NCBI GenBank assembly: GCA_029204225.1
Contig: CM055113.1
Coordinates: 20,665,798 to 20,729,797, forward strand
Reading direction: 5' to 3'
DNA from: Diphasiastrum complanatum
Taxonomy: Eukaryota; Streptophyta; Lycopodiopsida; Lycopodiales; Lycopodiaceae
DNA: 64,000 nucleotides
Part shown: positions 21,710 to 33,524 of the stretch, piece after piece
Layout: each line of letters begins with the position of its first letter
Numbering within the stretch: the first letter of the stretch is position 1
Notes under the pieces: model-generated
Told to the model about the DNA's origin: nothing
Seen by the model: only the letters and a program-made list of their open reading frames with translations
Database searches by the model: none
Translations under genes and position numbers: made by a program

Positions 21710-22385
21710 GCACGCACAGAAGCGATATGATCCACCTTGCTCCTGATACCAAGAGCACCATTCTACAGAACTATCCATCACATTGCCAGGGATTGTCTGC
21801 AAAGCCTTGTTAGGTTCACATATGGAGCATTGTAGTGCTTGCAGGAGTCTGTGGAGGACTATTTGGCATTTTTTCTTGAAGATTCTTTTTTGCTTTCAAT
21901 CCATGCTAGGCGGGTCACCATAATGCCCAAAGATTTCCAAATGTTGTATAGAATAAGGGAGAGATTCTATAAACTTCACAAGGGTGAAACCTCTACTCCC
22001 AGGGACGAACCCCTTTCCCACAGCAGCTTGCCCCTAAAAGGAGCAAAAAATCCTCTGCTCAAGCTCCTAAAAAGGTCCGACACATGGACCTCCAACATTC
22101 CTCATCTAGAGGTGATGCAATTGTAAATCCAGTAGCCTTAGATTTGCTTCCTAACAGGATTCGATGTACCTACCAGCTATTGTGGTCGATTCAGCCACAA
22201 AAAATTTGGACATCCCCTCCATTGTGAATACTGTCCCCCCTCTTCCCATTAATCTCAAACCTATATTATATCTAGATTCTAATGATTATTTAAAATTTGA
22301 GAAAGATATATCGGATGCTATAGATAATATCGGCATGCCAATTCTCTTCAAAATAGAAGAAATTGGTTTTGAGCTTAACTTTTGA
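21710..22385 (+). pseudogene. Gene C copy 2: decayed histone H3-like pseudogene
   Basis: The N-tail is lost. The histone fold is clear: LLIPRAPFYRTI (alpha-1), SLVRF (loop 1), a TAG at 21,833, then [20 protein letters not shown] (alpha-2), [13 protein letters not shown] (loop 2, close to the canonical H3 sequence) and MLYRIRERF (alpha-3). The C-terminal extension is present in shifted frames; ILYLDSNDYLKFEKDI corresponds to FYFDSDHYNQYEAYL in copy 1. Retention of the extension shows that it predates the duplication. Confidence 0.75.
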
Positions 22386-22389
22386 ATCC

Positions 22390-22845
22390 CAGACTGTATT
22401 TAGATGAAGGACAGAAGGGCTTCTATCAGTTATCCAATGATAGAGGCGGGTATCCCCCTACTGTAATTTGATATTGCAAGAGATTCTATGAATGAATTGA
22501 AGCTTCTCAACAATTTTTTGCTGCAGGCCATCATGGACGACAACGACACTTTGTCACACTGTCTCCTTGGTGCATGCACACTAGCTATGAAGATTTTGTT
22601 GATGCCTTATCATACCAAGTATGTCTATATATTTACTTGTAATCACTGTATCATCTTTCTAATGGAATTCTTCTTTGTTTTTGCAATGCTCACAAGAGCT
22701 TAACTATAGTCTCTATAAAAATAACTACAAATAATGTAGTAAATCTTTTTTGTGTAAAGATGAATTTCGCCAATAACACACATAAACATATTGACTCGCT
22801 GTTGTCCGCTATATGTAAAGATTTTTGAAAAGCTTTTGGAAGAGT
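22390..22845. other. Junction between H3-like module and Gypsy remnant
   Basis: Short open frames (such as MNELKLLNNFLLQAIM near 22,488) without recognisable domain. Whether this belongs to the histone-like module or to the Gypsy element is not clear. Confidence 0.3.
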
Positions 22846-22847
22846 AA

Positions 22848-23590
22848 CATGGCTGATCTTAATAAAAAGTTTTATGATTTGAAGGTGTATATCTCTGAAG
22901 TTTCAGATAAAAGACCAAAAGCTTCTTCTTCCAACTCAAGAATGTGGTGTACGAAATGCGGAACTTCTGGACATTCTAAGGAAGACTACACAATTGTGAA
23001 TGTAAAGTATATTGAAGATCCTGCCTAGGAGGTACTCTTCATTTTTCAGAATGATGCTACTACTAATTATGTTTAGGGTACTTCAGCATCAACCCAACAA
23101 GATAGACTCACACCAAAAAGACACAATCCTTCAAAGGACAACGATGAAGTCACCAACCATGACTAAACCATGGGAAATTGTTACAACTGTGGAGAGCCAG
23201 GACCTTTTTCCCTGACTGTCCTCAACCGTGGAAGCCGATTGGATATGTACCGCTATGCTCAAACTATAGGGAACCTAGCCACAAATATTTGGACTGCCCT
23301 CAGCTGCAGAAGATGCGACCAAAGTACCAGTATGTAGCAACACCAGCTGCTGCAGACTCGAAAGCAAAAGCTTTGACTGATGCTGTTATGCAAAGGATTG
23401 ATATTATTGAAGGAAAATTGGCGAAGATAGAAGACCAGTCCTGGCCAAGCGACGTAGAAAAGCTATTCAAAGTCACCACAAGAAGCAAAAGCTCTTCAAA
23501 ACCCGAATCGAAATCTTCGACGAAGCACATAGACTCTTCGAAGAAGAAATCTTGGAGCAAGTCAACGAACAAATCTATAACCAAATAAGA
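22848..23590 (+). pseudogene. Ty3/Gypsy gag remnant with decayed zinc knuckles
   Basis: Three CCHC-type knuckles can be traced: CTKCGTSGHSKEDY (last Cys replaced by Tyr), CYNCGEPGPFFPDC (His position lost) and CSNYREPSHKYLDC (second Cys replaced by Tyr). A Lys/Ser-rich stretch follows. Stops at about 23,026 and 23,164 and frame changes show it is dead. Order and spacing to the protease downstream fit Gypsy. Confidence 0.65.
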
Positions 23591-23739
23591 TCTTAAAGAT
23601 GACTTCGACTATGATCGTAATGTTGCAAAATTATTTGCCAAAGACATCTTAGTAGAAGCAAAAGAAATTATCAATACTGAATTACAGTCAACTGCTGAAG
23701 GTCACGTTCGAGGAAGGGGACAATGAAATACCGAAGACC

Positions 23740-24867
23740 AAATTGTCTAATGCCACTATTGACAAGCCAATCTCAAAAGCAAAGGTGAAAGACTATGATA
23801 TAGTGATTGATATTTTTTTTCTTCATCCAAACATCACTTTTGAGCAATTGTTGGCAGACAACACTTATTATCGTAAGCAGTTGAAAGGTCTTTCTATTTC
23901 TAAAAAGAAGAAAAGAGCTTCTTGCCTGATGTTCGTGTACTATCCATTGATTTAAGAGATCTCGGTGCACCAGAAATTGATGTTACTATTGCTAAATGCT
24001 TGATTGAAGATGTGCCGATAGACTCTGGTTCAAGTGTGAATATAATAATAGAAGACATAGTTCATGCTTTGGGACTGACTGACATTCGACTGACATTCGA
24101 CCAACATAGCGAAATATCAAGTTAGCAGATTCGACTCGACGAAAGCCTGTTGGAGAATTGAAGGATGTCACTATATACATTCAAGCCAAGCCTTTTACAA
24201 TGAATTTTATAGTGATCAAACCACTCGGATTGCCATCTTATTATGTGCTAATTGGACGACCATGGCTTTATCAATCAAATGCAAGTGTTCATTGGAAGTC
24301 CAAAGAGTTGAGATTTCAAACTGGTGAGACCAATAATAGAGGTAAGCCAGTAGAACAAATAATCACCTGGAGTCGTGACAAAGATGAAGGTGAAAGTCCT
24401 TTGTCTGACACCAATTTTACATTAAAAGATTCTTTTTTTGTATTAAGTATTTTTTTCAATGCGTCTGATTGCTACGAGAACAATGACGAAGATGAATTAT
24501 TCGATGTCTGCAATGCTGAAGCAGATGTTTCGGATAAAGAAACAAAAGTTGCAGACACAAAATCTGAAGAGTCTGATGAAGATTCAAGTGACAAATTTGA
24601 CAAATCCGAACAAGAATTTGGTAATAAGAACCAGACTGACGACAAGAATATATCTATGGAGTTAACCATGTGCAAAATTCATGGCCATACCAAGGTCAAT
24701 ATGACAGAAGGTATTATATTGAACTTGCACCTGGCAGATTCGTGCATGTCTCAAAATCACTTGGAGAGGCGGAATTAGCTGAATTTATGGAATTGCTGAA
24801 GGAGTACCACAATACAAGAGGACAAGCAATTTCCAAGGCTTTTTTTGAGCGTTTCTTTGGAAGATAG
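23740..24867 (+). pseudogene. Ty3/Gypsy aspartic protease to RT linker remnant
   Basis: The retropepsin motif is PIDSGSSVNII, followed by ALGLTDIRLTF. After a frameshift near 24,100 (a duplicated CTGACATTCGA lies there) come ADSTRRKPVGEL, DVTIYIQ, and LIGRPWLYQSNASVHW, the LLGRPWL hallmark of Gypsy proteases. An acidic linker and a block resembling the start of Gypsy RT (ELAPGRFVHVSKSLGE, LLKEYHN) follow. The RT core is absent; the element is cut off at the CACTA boundary. Confidence 0.7.
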
Positions 24868-24889
24868 TTTTTAAAATGAGTCGCGCAGA

Positions 24890-25200
24890 GAGAAGAATGC
24901 TCGAGCCTCGGGTCCGATATTGGGCCTCGGAATAAGCCTACCAGATTTGAACTTCGTTTTGAAATATTTATTGAGAGGGATATAGAGAGGGTTATAAATC
25001 CACTAGAAGGCCTTGGAACATACATCGAAATATTGAATCTAGTTTGAGGGGTATATTGAGGATGACCTTGGTATAAGCCTACCAAATTTGAACTTGTTTT
25101 TGAGACATTTATAGAGAGGGTTATAAAGAGGGTCCAGGTGGCCAGAGGCATTCCAAGACACTCTGATAACCGAGAGTGATACCGAGACTGATGAAAAAAG
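24890..25200. mobile_element. CACTA subterminal repeat region (left side)
   Basis: Two diverged copies of a segment (AAGCCTACCAGATTTGAACTT near 24,945; AAGCCTACCAAATTTGAACTT near 25,073) together with CCTCGG, CCTTGGTATA and ACCGAGA motifs, the same vocabulary as the CACTA ends at 4.2 and 53.3 kb. It sits beyond the 3' end of the minus-strand transposase gene. An exact CACTA terminus was not identified. Confidence 0.45.
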
Positions 25201-25620
25201 AGCCCAAGGGGGGCCCCTCAGTATAACCCACGATATAAAATGTAATTAAATGGATCTCACTTTCAGAATTTGTTACCTATCAACACATTGAATTCCATTT
25301 TATATCAACTTTGGTTGCCATATGCACAAGTGAATAAAGAAATTTATGTATCACAAAAAAGTGATGATCACAAATTGTGTACTTACATGCATCGACTTCT
25401 TGTTCGATGTCAACTAGTCAGTCAATCAATGAAGTGTAATTTCATCTGTGAGCAATATGATTAATATTACAATGAATTGAAACACATCGTACTGTCTCAC
25501 TCATTCATTTGGTGGTTCATCGTTATCATTTGTTGCATCATCATGTAACAAATCCGCCAAACCAAATGAGTCTATCTCTAATTCTACCCAAATATCTCCT
25601 ATAGCTTCATCATTAATAAG

Positions 25621-28600
25621 CTAATCTTCAAAAGCTAATGGCGATAGTGACGACCAGTAAAATCGTGAAAGTGTGTCGTGTGTCATCGAACCATCCGACA
25701 ATGATGCATCATGCTCAATGTCATCATTAGCTTGTGAAGCTTGCACATGATCATCCTCTGAAATTGCGACATTGAATCCGTCATCACGATCTTGTTCATG
25801 AGGTGCATCAGTTGGCAGTGCCATGTCCTCCATGACATCTCTATCTTCAAAAATTCTTTTACTTCGAGGAGCGATTTGAATCACGTATAACCAACATATA
25901 GGATCCGAACGATCGGGGTGAAAGACCACCTGCAATTGATCGATGTTACCACAATCGTTGACTTGTAGTTAGTATCCATAGCTATGCTACAGTTGCTTGC
26001 GTATTACTATACACAATATACATTTTTTGCAGTACACTAAAAATTGATTGATTGACAACAAAAGAACATAGACATCTTGAAGACATCAAAGAAATGTACC
26101 TGCTCACATTGTTGCAGAAAAACAAATGTGTCGCTTTGATCTGTCCAAAGCTTGGTGGAGTCAATGGAAAAATAACCACTCTCATCTTTCCTGACAGTTG
26201 CATTGGGACCATTGCAAATGACTTTGAACCATTTGACATCAAGTATGAAAAAGCTGAATTGCTTAAATCCAACTTCGAGGATGTCATTGATTGTCCCACA
26301 ATAATCAAGTTGAGAAGAGAGTAAATTGTTGTCTGCCGTGCTTGCTCGACTCTCTTGGGTAAAATTTGCCATGACTCCACAATCGTACATTTTTTTATTT
26401 TTGTCAATGCGCTACGTACAAAAGTGTCATCCATTGTATTTTTACTGAACGAAATGGAACTTAATGTGTTAGGAATAAAACAAACATGTACAAAATTGCA
26501 TGTATTAATAATCATGTGAAGGTTAATCATCATAGCTTACATATTAATCGCACCCCCTTGCATATTCCCGCTCTCTCTCTCTCTCTCTCTCTGTTATTTC
26601 CTGGCTATTTTCTGAGGCTTCTCTAAGTGCATCACGTAGCCAATCAAATGTCATGTCCTTGGGTAGAAGGGCGAGGTCAAGTGGGTATGGTTGTCTTCTT
26701 TGCCCTCTCTTGAAAGTGGCTCGAGCGGTGTGTCTACGAGCCTTGGCATCTTCGTATAGCGAAATCCACTTTTGCATTTCCTTGCCATTAAGAATGCAAA
26801 ACTTATTTACCTTCTCCCTGAAGGACTCACTCATTCTCATGATCGCTCCTTTTCCTTGAAGAACCTCCCCAACAACACACTCATTGTCCTTCTTATCCCA
26901 AAGATGAGGAATAGAAGGATCGATATGAGCAAGGAACTCCGTGATGTAAACCATGGACTCTTACACTAGCCATCCTTCCACCATGCTACCCTTAGGCCTT
27001 GATCTTTGTCTTATGAAGCCCTTCAATGTTTTCATGAATCGTTCCAAGAAAAACATCCAACAGATATGGACCGTGCTTGAATTAAAAAAGATGAATCAAT
27101 GTTAGTGAGGGAACATGGGAATTACCACAATAACAATAGTCTAGGATGGACTAAGAATAGGCAATTGATGCAAGTAGATGATGTATCTACAATGGCCACC
27201 TCATCTACCAAATGCACAATGAGATGCATTTGAATGGTGAGAATGGATGTGGGAAAGTGATTCTCGATCAAACACGCTGCCTCGATGGAGCTTTGTCTTG
27301 TCGCCTCAATGGATGCTAGTGGTATCTCTTTGGATGAAATGTATCTTCATAAGAAAGAGAAACAACAATGACATACGCGTTAGTAAGGTCATCGTCTTGA
27401 ATCACCCCAAGAAAAAATGATATGAATCACAAGCGCATTCACCGTACCTCACCAAACCACTAATTTTGTAGATTGCACTCCTTAAGAACCCTCTTAACAC
27501 CAAGGGAAGCACAAACTGCATGCAAAAAAAACAATTTGGGCATGATCATTGAGATACATATATGTGCAATGAGATTAACTTGAAATCACAAGACATGCTA
27601 TAAAATGTAAGCGACAATGTTCATGTGGAAAAAAAGTCAAAAAAAAAATGCCACGCCAAGCTGTAAAAATTTATGCCAGTCATGAGACTTTAGTCCACTT
27701 AGCTTGTTGTCCCTTGTGAAAACACCCTTTAGGCATCACATGTGTCCTGTCGGAGTTCAAAAAGAGGCTATTGCCCTCTTTACAGTCATCTCTTCTCTCC
27801 TCGATAAGATCCATGGGGCCTTTGATAGGACAATTGAAGCCCCCACCGTTTGTGGCCATAAATCGGCCATCTTTCCCACTTCTTTTAGGTCATCTCATGC
27901 ACCTTTTTTATCTTTCAACCCGACCAGGTGCTCCCGACATTCTTGAATATGTGCATCGGGTGGTATATCAACAATTCTTCCCAATATGGGAGTTCATGAA
28001 ATATTGATAACCTCTTCATGCCGGGAGGGAGTCGCCCTAGATCTTGACTGGATCTCTAAATTTGAAGCCAATCACTTGCCTACAATATTAATAGACAAGC
28101 ACACACATTCAATGTAGATTATATATTGCTAGAAGAAACATAAAGAGAGTAATCATAAAATAAATAAATGACATATACCATGGCCCAAATATGTATTGTA
28201 CCTTCATGGAATGAGGATGTTGGCCATCAAGCCCATCACACATAGGATGATTAGGTGGAAGGTATCGAGTGTGGCCCTCATAAAGCATCTTTTGCAGATG
28301 TTGTGAGTGACGTGCTTAAAAATACTCGCCACAAATGGGACACACATTGTAACCACTAGTTTGGAGCCCTACATTGTTAGAAAACAACCAATCGTGGGGC
28401 GAATGTTTGAATTGAAAGAAAATTTGTGAATGCACATAAAATTTAATATAATACCATGAATCAAACCAATAACAAGGATATCTCACCTGAACATTGGCAA
28501 GGATTCTCATAGTATCGTTGGATGAACGATTGTTCAAATGCCATGTCATTAGCTCCGCGACGAAATTACACTTAAACATGTGGCGTATCCTGGGTATGAT

Positions 28601-29321
28601 GAGAAAATGTCTTACCACCTTGGCGACTATGGTCACTCCTTGTAAATCTTGTTTGTAGCGGTGTTCCCCACAACGTGGACACTTGCTTGCCTCCTCAAAC
28701 TCATCTCGATATAATAAGCAATCGTTGGGACATGCATGGATGCTCTTGTAATCCATGCCAACCGCGGATAGCATTTTCTTGGCTTCTTGTCGAGATGTTG
28801 CCATGGTGTTATTTGGGGGCAGCATTTTCCTGAGCAAACTGTGATAAAATATAAATTTACATAATTAGTTATATATAGTTTCTCGCAATGCATGAATAAA
28901 AAATAAAATGATATTAAAGCAATTTGCCTATAGCACACATCATGAAGCAAGCAAGCTTACCCAACAACTCTGGATGACACGCCACACATCATCTCTTCTT
29001 CCCTGTGTCCTCGGGTGGGTTTGTGAAAAATGCATCCATCATGTCATCCATGTCCCCCTCGTGATCATGCGATGTGAATGGCACATCCTCGTGTGTTGTG
29101 TCTTCTCGGGACATCTCTTCGTGCAAGTCCACGGGTGGTGTATGTGAGGAAAGTGGTGGCTCTCGTGCGCTTGCACGTCAGAATCTTGCGGATTGCATGG
29201 CAATATCTGGTTGAATTATTCAATAGTTATGTGAATGTGAGTAATCACACTACACAATACAAGTGCAACAACAATAAAAAATAATTGAATATTCCTCCAA
29301 CGAAAAGGGGACCAAACAACA
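25621..29321 (-). pseudogene. CACTA (En/Spm) TNP2-type transposase
   Basis: Read on the minus strand. An acidic N-terminal linker (about 29,180-28,960) is followed by an intron-like gap. The TNP2 core begins with KMLPPNNTMATSRQEAKK, IHACPNDCLLY and KCPRCGEHRYK, then YEGHTRYLPPNHPMC, KAPWILSRREEM and KLSGLKSHDWHKFLQ. Next come DUF4218-like FPTSILTIQMHLIVHLVDE and a YITEFLAHIDPSIPHLWD block, then DUF4216-like INDILEVGFKQFSFFILDVKWF, then an acidic tail. Stops and frameshifts (for example near 27,720 and 27,170) suggest inactivity, although introns explain some gaps. Copia-1 interrupts its 5' part. Confidence 0.8.
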
Positions 29322-29976
29322 TGTGAAAATTGTCAACATTTCCTAGCTAGTTTGAGGCCTAAATTGGCTAAAATTGTAAATAGTTTTGGTTCTGGAGTTT
29401 CACACGTGTGAACCAGGCCACAATGTTTTTATTTACTGTATTTTTTCAGTATGATGAAGTGTCAAACTTCATACCCTTCAAAATGAGACCATTTTGATGT
29501 ATTTTGGTCATATAAGCCATTTTTAGCTATTTTTCTTATATAGGGAATATCTAGGGTCAAGTACCTTCTAGAGAGAGGAGAGAGAGTCATCTTCCTCATC
29601 CATAAATAGTAGGGAAGTCGTGGAGAACAGGTTGGAGAAACCTTTTGTATGCTTCATTGAGATCAATAGATCATTGTCATTGTTTCTTCCTCCATTGAGA
29701 GCATTGTTGTGTGTATTGTCTTCAAGCTATTGTGTATGATCTTAGGTGCTTTCCAAAAGTGGTAGGCTGATGTATTATGGACTGTATAATGCTATTTTGG
29801 GCCGCACTTGATGTTTATGGAAGTTTCCATTTGTGATAAATGCTTTTTGATCAAGTTCTTTGCATTCTAGGTAGCATAGAATGTGTTGCCAATTCCTAGC
29901 TTATGTAGTTTGGAGTGCAAGCATTCAAGCCAATGATCTTGGAGTTTAGATCCACTTAGGATCTGTATTTTTCACA
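29322..29976 (+). repeat. Copia-1 5' LTR
   Basis: 655 bp. Carries a 14-bp palindrome TTCACACGTGTGAA (29,399-29,412) containing a G-box, and TTATATAGG (29,536-29,544) as the likely TATA box, so transcription should begin near 29,570. Ends CA immediately before the primer site. Confidence 0.93.
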
Positions 29977-29988
29977 TGGTATCAGAGC
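29977..29988 (+). other. Copia-1 primer binding site
   Basis: TGGTATCAGAGC directly follows the LTR. It is complementary to the 3' end of plant initiator-Met tRNA, the usual Copia primer. Confidence 0.93.
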
Positions 29989-31181
29989 TGGTTGGCTTCT
30001 ATTTACAGTAAGTATTCCATTTTTGGTGATATTTGGATGTTTGATCAAGTTCTAGCATGATTTTGCATTGCTTTGTTGATCAAATCTTACTAACCTTTGT
30101 TTTGTGAGTTGATCAAATCTTACTAACCTTTGTTTTGTGAGTTGAACTTGTGGATCAAAAGCATATTTCAGGTCTATTGAAGATCAGAGGCTGAAAAGAA
30201 ACTATTTTGGATCAGATCATAACACCTAATCATTTGTGATTGTGAGGCTTGTGCATATTCAATACTAACAATGTTCTTTTCAATCCTATTGTTGACAATC
30301 TCCATTCTTGGATGAACACTCTCCTTAAGTGGATGAAACTTCTCCTTAAGTGGATGACAAATGCTCTTTTGAGTGAGTTGTAATTCTCCTAAAGGCTGAG
30401 CAAAGCTCCCATTTGGATGAAAGATCCCCTTTTTTGGGTGAACATATTGTAAGCTCCATTGTGAAGAGCATATTGTAAAGATTGTCATCAATTTTGGCAT
30501 AATTTTTGGTGTACTTTGTTGAGCATGTAAGTAACTCTTCTTATGTAATTTGATTGGAGCATTTGCTGGAAGGTGTTAACCATTATGCAAGTGTGTTTTC
30601 AGGTTCTTAACAGGTTGAGGAACATTCTCATGTGAAGTGATCTTAGATCTACATCTAAACACCAAGATTTGACAAGATAGTGAAGCTAGTCTTGTGATTC
30701 ACTAAGTGTGCTCATTCATTCACCTCTAAATCTTGTATTTATCACTTGCTGGAGTTTATAAACTTTTAGAAGTGTGGTTTACATGTGGTTTTACAGGTTG
30801 AATCAATATCTTAGTGTGTTGATCATATGTTGATCAAGTTTGTTCATTACTAGGTAATCTTGGCATCCTAGTTTTGGGTATTTTCTAAGAATGCAAGTAA
30901 CTCTTCACACCATAACTTGATTTGGTCACTTGCTGGAAAGTTTGAGAGCTTAAGCAAGAGTGTGTTCAGGTTGGTTTGATTTTGTAATCCATTCTTAGTG
31001 TGTGCAAAGTGTTGCATGTGTTTCAATCTTCCTTTCTATGCTTGGAAACCATCTAGGTTCAAGATAGAAGTGTTTTAGGGTCCTAAATCTTCATAGATCT
31101 CTTTATCTATCATTTGTTGAGAGAAAAGTGAGTGCTAAGTGCTTTAGGACAAAACCTAAAAGTTGAAGAAACATTAGAATC
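29989..31181 (+). other. Copia-1 untranslated leader
   Basis: About 1.2 kb without coding. Contains a 32-bp direct duplication near 30,080-30,140 (TTGATCAAATCTTACTAACC repeated) and loosely repeated segments ending in CTTGCTGGA(A/G) with AAGTGTG or GAGTGTG, which look like diverged tandem repeats. The minus-strand frame here has no domain. Confidence 0.55.
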
Positions 31182-33524
31182 ATGGCTTCCAATGGTGGGA
31201 TCATGCTAGAGTCTAGTGAAAGGTTGAGTTCATCAAACTACTCTACTTGGAAAGTGAGGATGGAGTCCTTACTTGAGTTGAATGAACTCATGGACATAGT
31301 TGCAGAAATTGAAGAGAGACCTCTCACACTTCAAGAGCAACAAAGGTTTGATAAGAAGGCCAAAAGGGCTCTTCATATCATTAAAATGAATGTTACAAAT
31401 GAACTTCTCAAGGAAGTTGGAAAGTGTCAAAGTGCAAGTGAGGCATGGAATGCCTTAAAGAAGCTCTTTGAATCAAAGTCCACATCTAGGGTATTGACCA
31501 TAAGGAGACAAATATTTTCTAGTAGGCAAAGAGAGGGTGAAAGTGCTCATGCATTTATCTTGAGAGTTAAGTCCCTAAGTGATGATTTAGCATGCATTGA
31601 TGAGAACATAAAAGATGGTGAAATAGTCCAAGTTATGTTGAATGGTTTGCTAAATGAACATGCTAACCTTGTGCAAAGTTTTGCCATTCAAAGAGTCTTG
31701 CCAAGTGTGGTTGACTTGCAAGAAATCTTATTGGCTGAAGAACATAGGTTGCAATCAAAGCTTGATGGTGCATCCTTGCAAGGTGGAGGTGAAGAGGCTT
31801 TCTTCACAAAAGGCAAATTCAAGGGCAAAGGTAAAGGCAAAGGGAAATGGTCCAAAGGTGGTAACTTTGATCATGATGATCACTCTTCCTCTTCCTCTTC
31901 TACTAAGAACAATAAGTCAAAGTTCAAGTGCTTTTATTGTGGGATAAAAGGTCATTTTGCAAATGAATGTTATAAGAAGAAAAGAGAGCAAGGAGAGAGG
32001 CAAGGAAATCTTACAATAGATGAGGAAGAACATAACACATGTGAATCACTTGTTATGACTTCAAGTTTGTTAGCCAACATAGATGATAATGATCCTTGGT
32101 GGATTGATAGTGGAGCCTCATCTCACATGACAAGACATAAGGAATACTTTACATCCTTATTGTCTTATGAGGGAGAAGGTAACATCATCTACACTGCAAA
32201 TGATGGTCAATGTGACATCAAAGGCATAGGCACTATTCCTATTTCCCTTTCAACAAATAGGAAAGCAAATCTTGAAAATGTTTTGTACATTCCTTCAATC
32301 ACTAAGAATTTGCTTAGTGTAAGTCAAATGATTGACAAAGGACTTGATGTGGAGTTCATTGGAGATGCATGTTTGATAAGTAAATGTGGATCCTTGATTG
32401 CTCAAGGTAGGAGGCATGGTAAACTTTTCAAGCTTGATGCATGTGTGATCTCTAATCATGAAGGATGTATGGCTAGGGAGCAATTGACAAACCAAGAAGT
32501 TTGGCACAAGAGGTTGGGCCATCCCAACTTCAAATCTTTGGAGGTAATGGCAAAGAAAGAGCTTGTTCTTGGTCTCCCTAAAAGTCTTGTTGCAAACAAT
32601 AGTGTTTGTGAACATTGTGCCTTGTCCAAATCTCATAGACTTGCTTATTCTAGATCTACTTCTAGATCTAAAGAAGCTTTTCAACTTGTGCATTCTGATA
32701 TTCATTCTTCTAGTACAACTAGCAATGGTGGGGCAAAGATGTATGCAACTTTCATTGATGACTTTAGTAGGTATACTTGGATCTATCTTCTTAAAAGTAA
32801 GGATGAAGTGTTTGCTGCATTTGTCAAGTTCAAGAATGAAATGGAAAACCAATTCAATACAAAGATCAAATGCTTAAGATCTGATAATGGAGGGGAATAC
32901 ACCTCAAATAGGTTCAAAGACTTTTGTATAGCACATGGGATTAAGAGGGAGATGTCTAGTCCTAGGACTCCACAACAGAATGGAGTGGCCGAGAGGAAGA
33001 ATAGAACCCTTTGTGAATGTGCCAAGGCAATGAGACTACATGCTATTCTTGCTAAGTCTTTTTGGGGGGAAGCTTTAGCATGTGCTAACTATCTATGTAA
33101 TAGATGGACAAGTGCTTCCTTGGATGGTAAAACTCCTCATGAGGTTCTTTATGGTAGAAGGCCGAGTGTCAAGCATTGTAGGATCTTTGGATGTACATGT
33201 TTTGTCAATATCACACTTGATGATAGAACTAAAGAAGATCCTTCATCAAAGAAGGGTGTGTTTGTTGGCTATAGTGAAGTAAGCAAGGCTTACAAAGTGT
33301 ACATTCCTTCTACAAAGAAAGTTGTCATAAGTAGGGATGTCATCTTTCATGAAGAGAATGTTTCCAATGTTGTTGATGTTGATGTTGATGTGCCTACTAA
33401 TCATCATGATGTGCAAGATGTCTTGGATGAAGATGGAGATGCCACTCCAAAGCAAACTTCAAGGAAGACTCAAAGGCAAAGGGCTAAGCCATCAAGGCTA
33501 ACCTATGATGAAAAAGGAAAGTAA
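31182..33524 (+). CDS. Copia-1 gag-protease-integrase
   Basis: 780 codons. Gag at about 1-245 (YSTWKVRMESLLE, LKKLFESKS). Zinc knuckle CFYCGIKGHFANEC at about 249-262 (CX2CX4HX4C intact). Protease DSGAS at about 308. GAG-pre-integrase with WHKRLGHPNF and CEHC (HHCC zinc site) at about 440-485. Integrase core with HSD (about 505), RSDNGGEY (about 567) and NGVAERKNR (about 603), so the D-D-E residues are intact. The C-terminal integrase block includes FVGYSE and VVISRDVIFHE. It ends at a TAA that lies in frame with the RT downstream. The start ATG has the usual Copia opening MASNGG-x-MLESSERL. Confidence 0.93.
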   Translation: MASNGGIMLESSERLSSSNYSTWKVRMESLLELNELMDIVAEIEERPLTLQEQQRFDKKAKRALHIIKMNVTNELLKEVGKCQSASEAWNALKKLFESKSTSRVLTIRRQIFSSRQREGESAHAFILRVKSLSDDLACIDENIKDGEIVQVMLNGLLNEHANLVQSFAIQRVLPSVVDLQEILLAEEHRLQSKLDGASLQGGGEEAFFTKGKFKGKGKGKGKWSKGGNFDHDDHSSSSSSTKNNKSKFKCFYCGIKGHFANECYKKKREQGERQGNLTIDEEEHNTCESLVMTSSLLANIDDNDPWWIDSGASSHMTRHKEYFTSLLSYEGEGNIIYTANDGQCDIKGIGTIPISLSTNRKANLENVLYIPSITKNLLSVSQMIDKGLDVEFIGDACLISKCGSLIAQGRRHGKLFKLDACVISNHEGCMAREQLTNQEVWHKRLGHPNFKSLEVMAKKELVLGLPKSLVANNSVCEHCALSKSHRLAYSRSTSRSKEAFQLVHSDIHSSSTTSNGGAKMYATFIDDFSRYTWIYLLKSKDEVFAAFVKFKNEMENQFNTKIKCLRSDNGGEYTSNRFKDFCIAHGIKREMSSPRTPQQNGVAERKNRTLCECAKAMRLHAILAKSFWGEALACANYLCNRWTSASLDGKTPHEVLYGRRPSVKHCRIFGCTCFVNITLDDRTKEDPSSKKGVFVGYSEVSKAYKVYIPSTKKVVISRDVIFHEENVSNVVDVDVDVPTNHHDVQDVLDEDGDATPKQTSRKTQRQRAKPSRLTYDEKGK

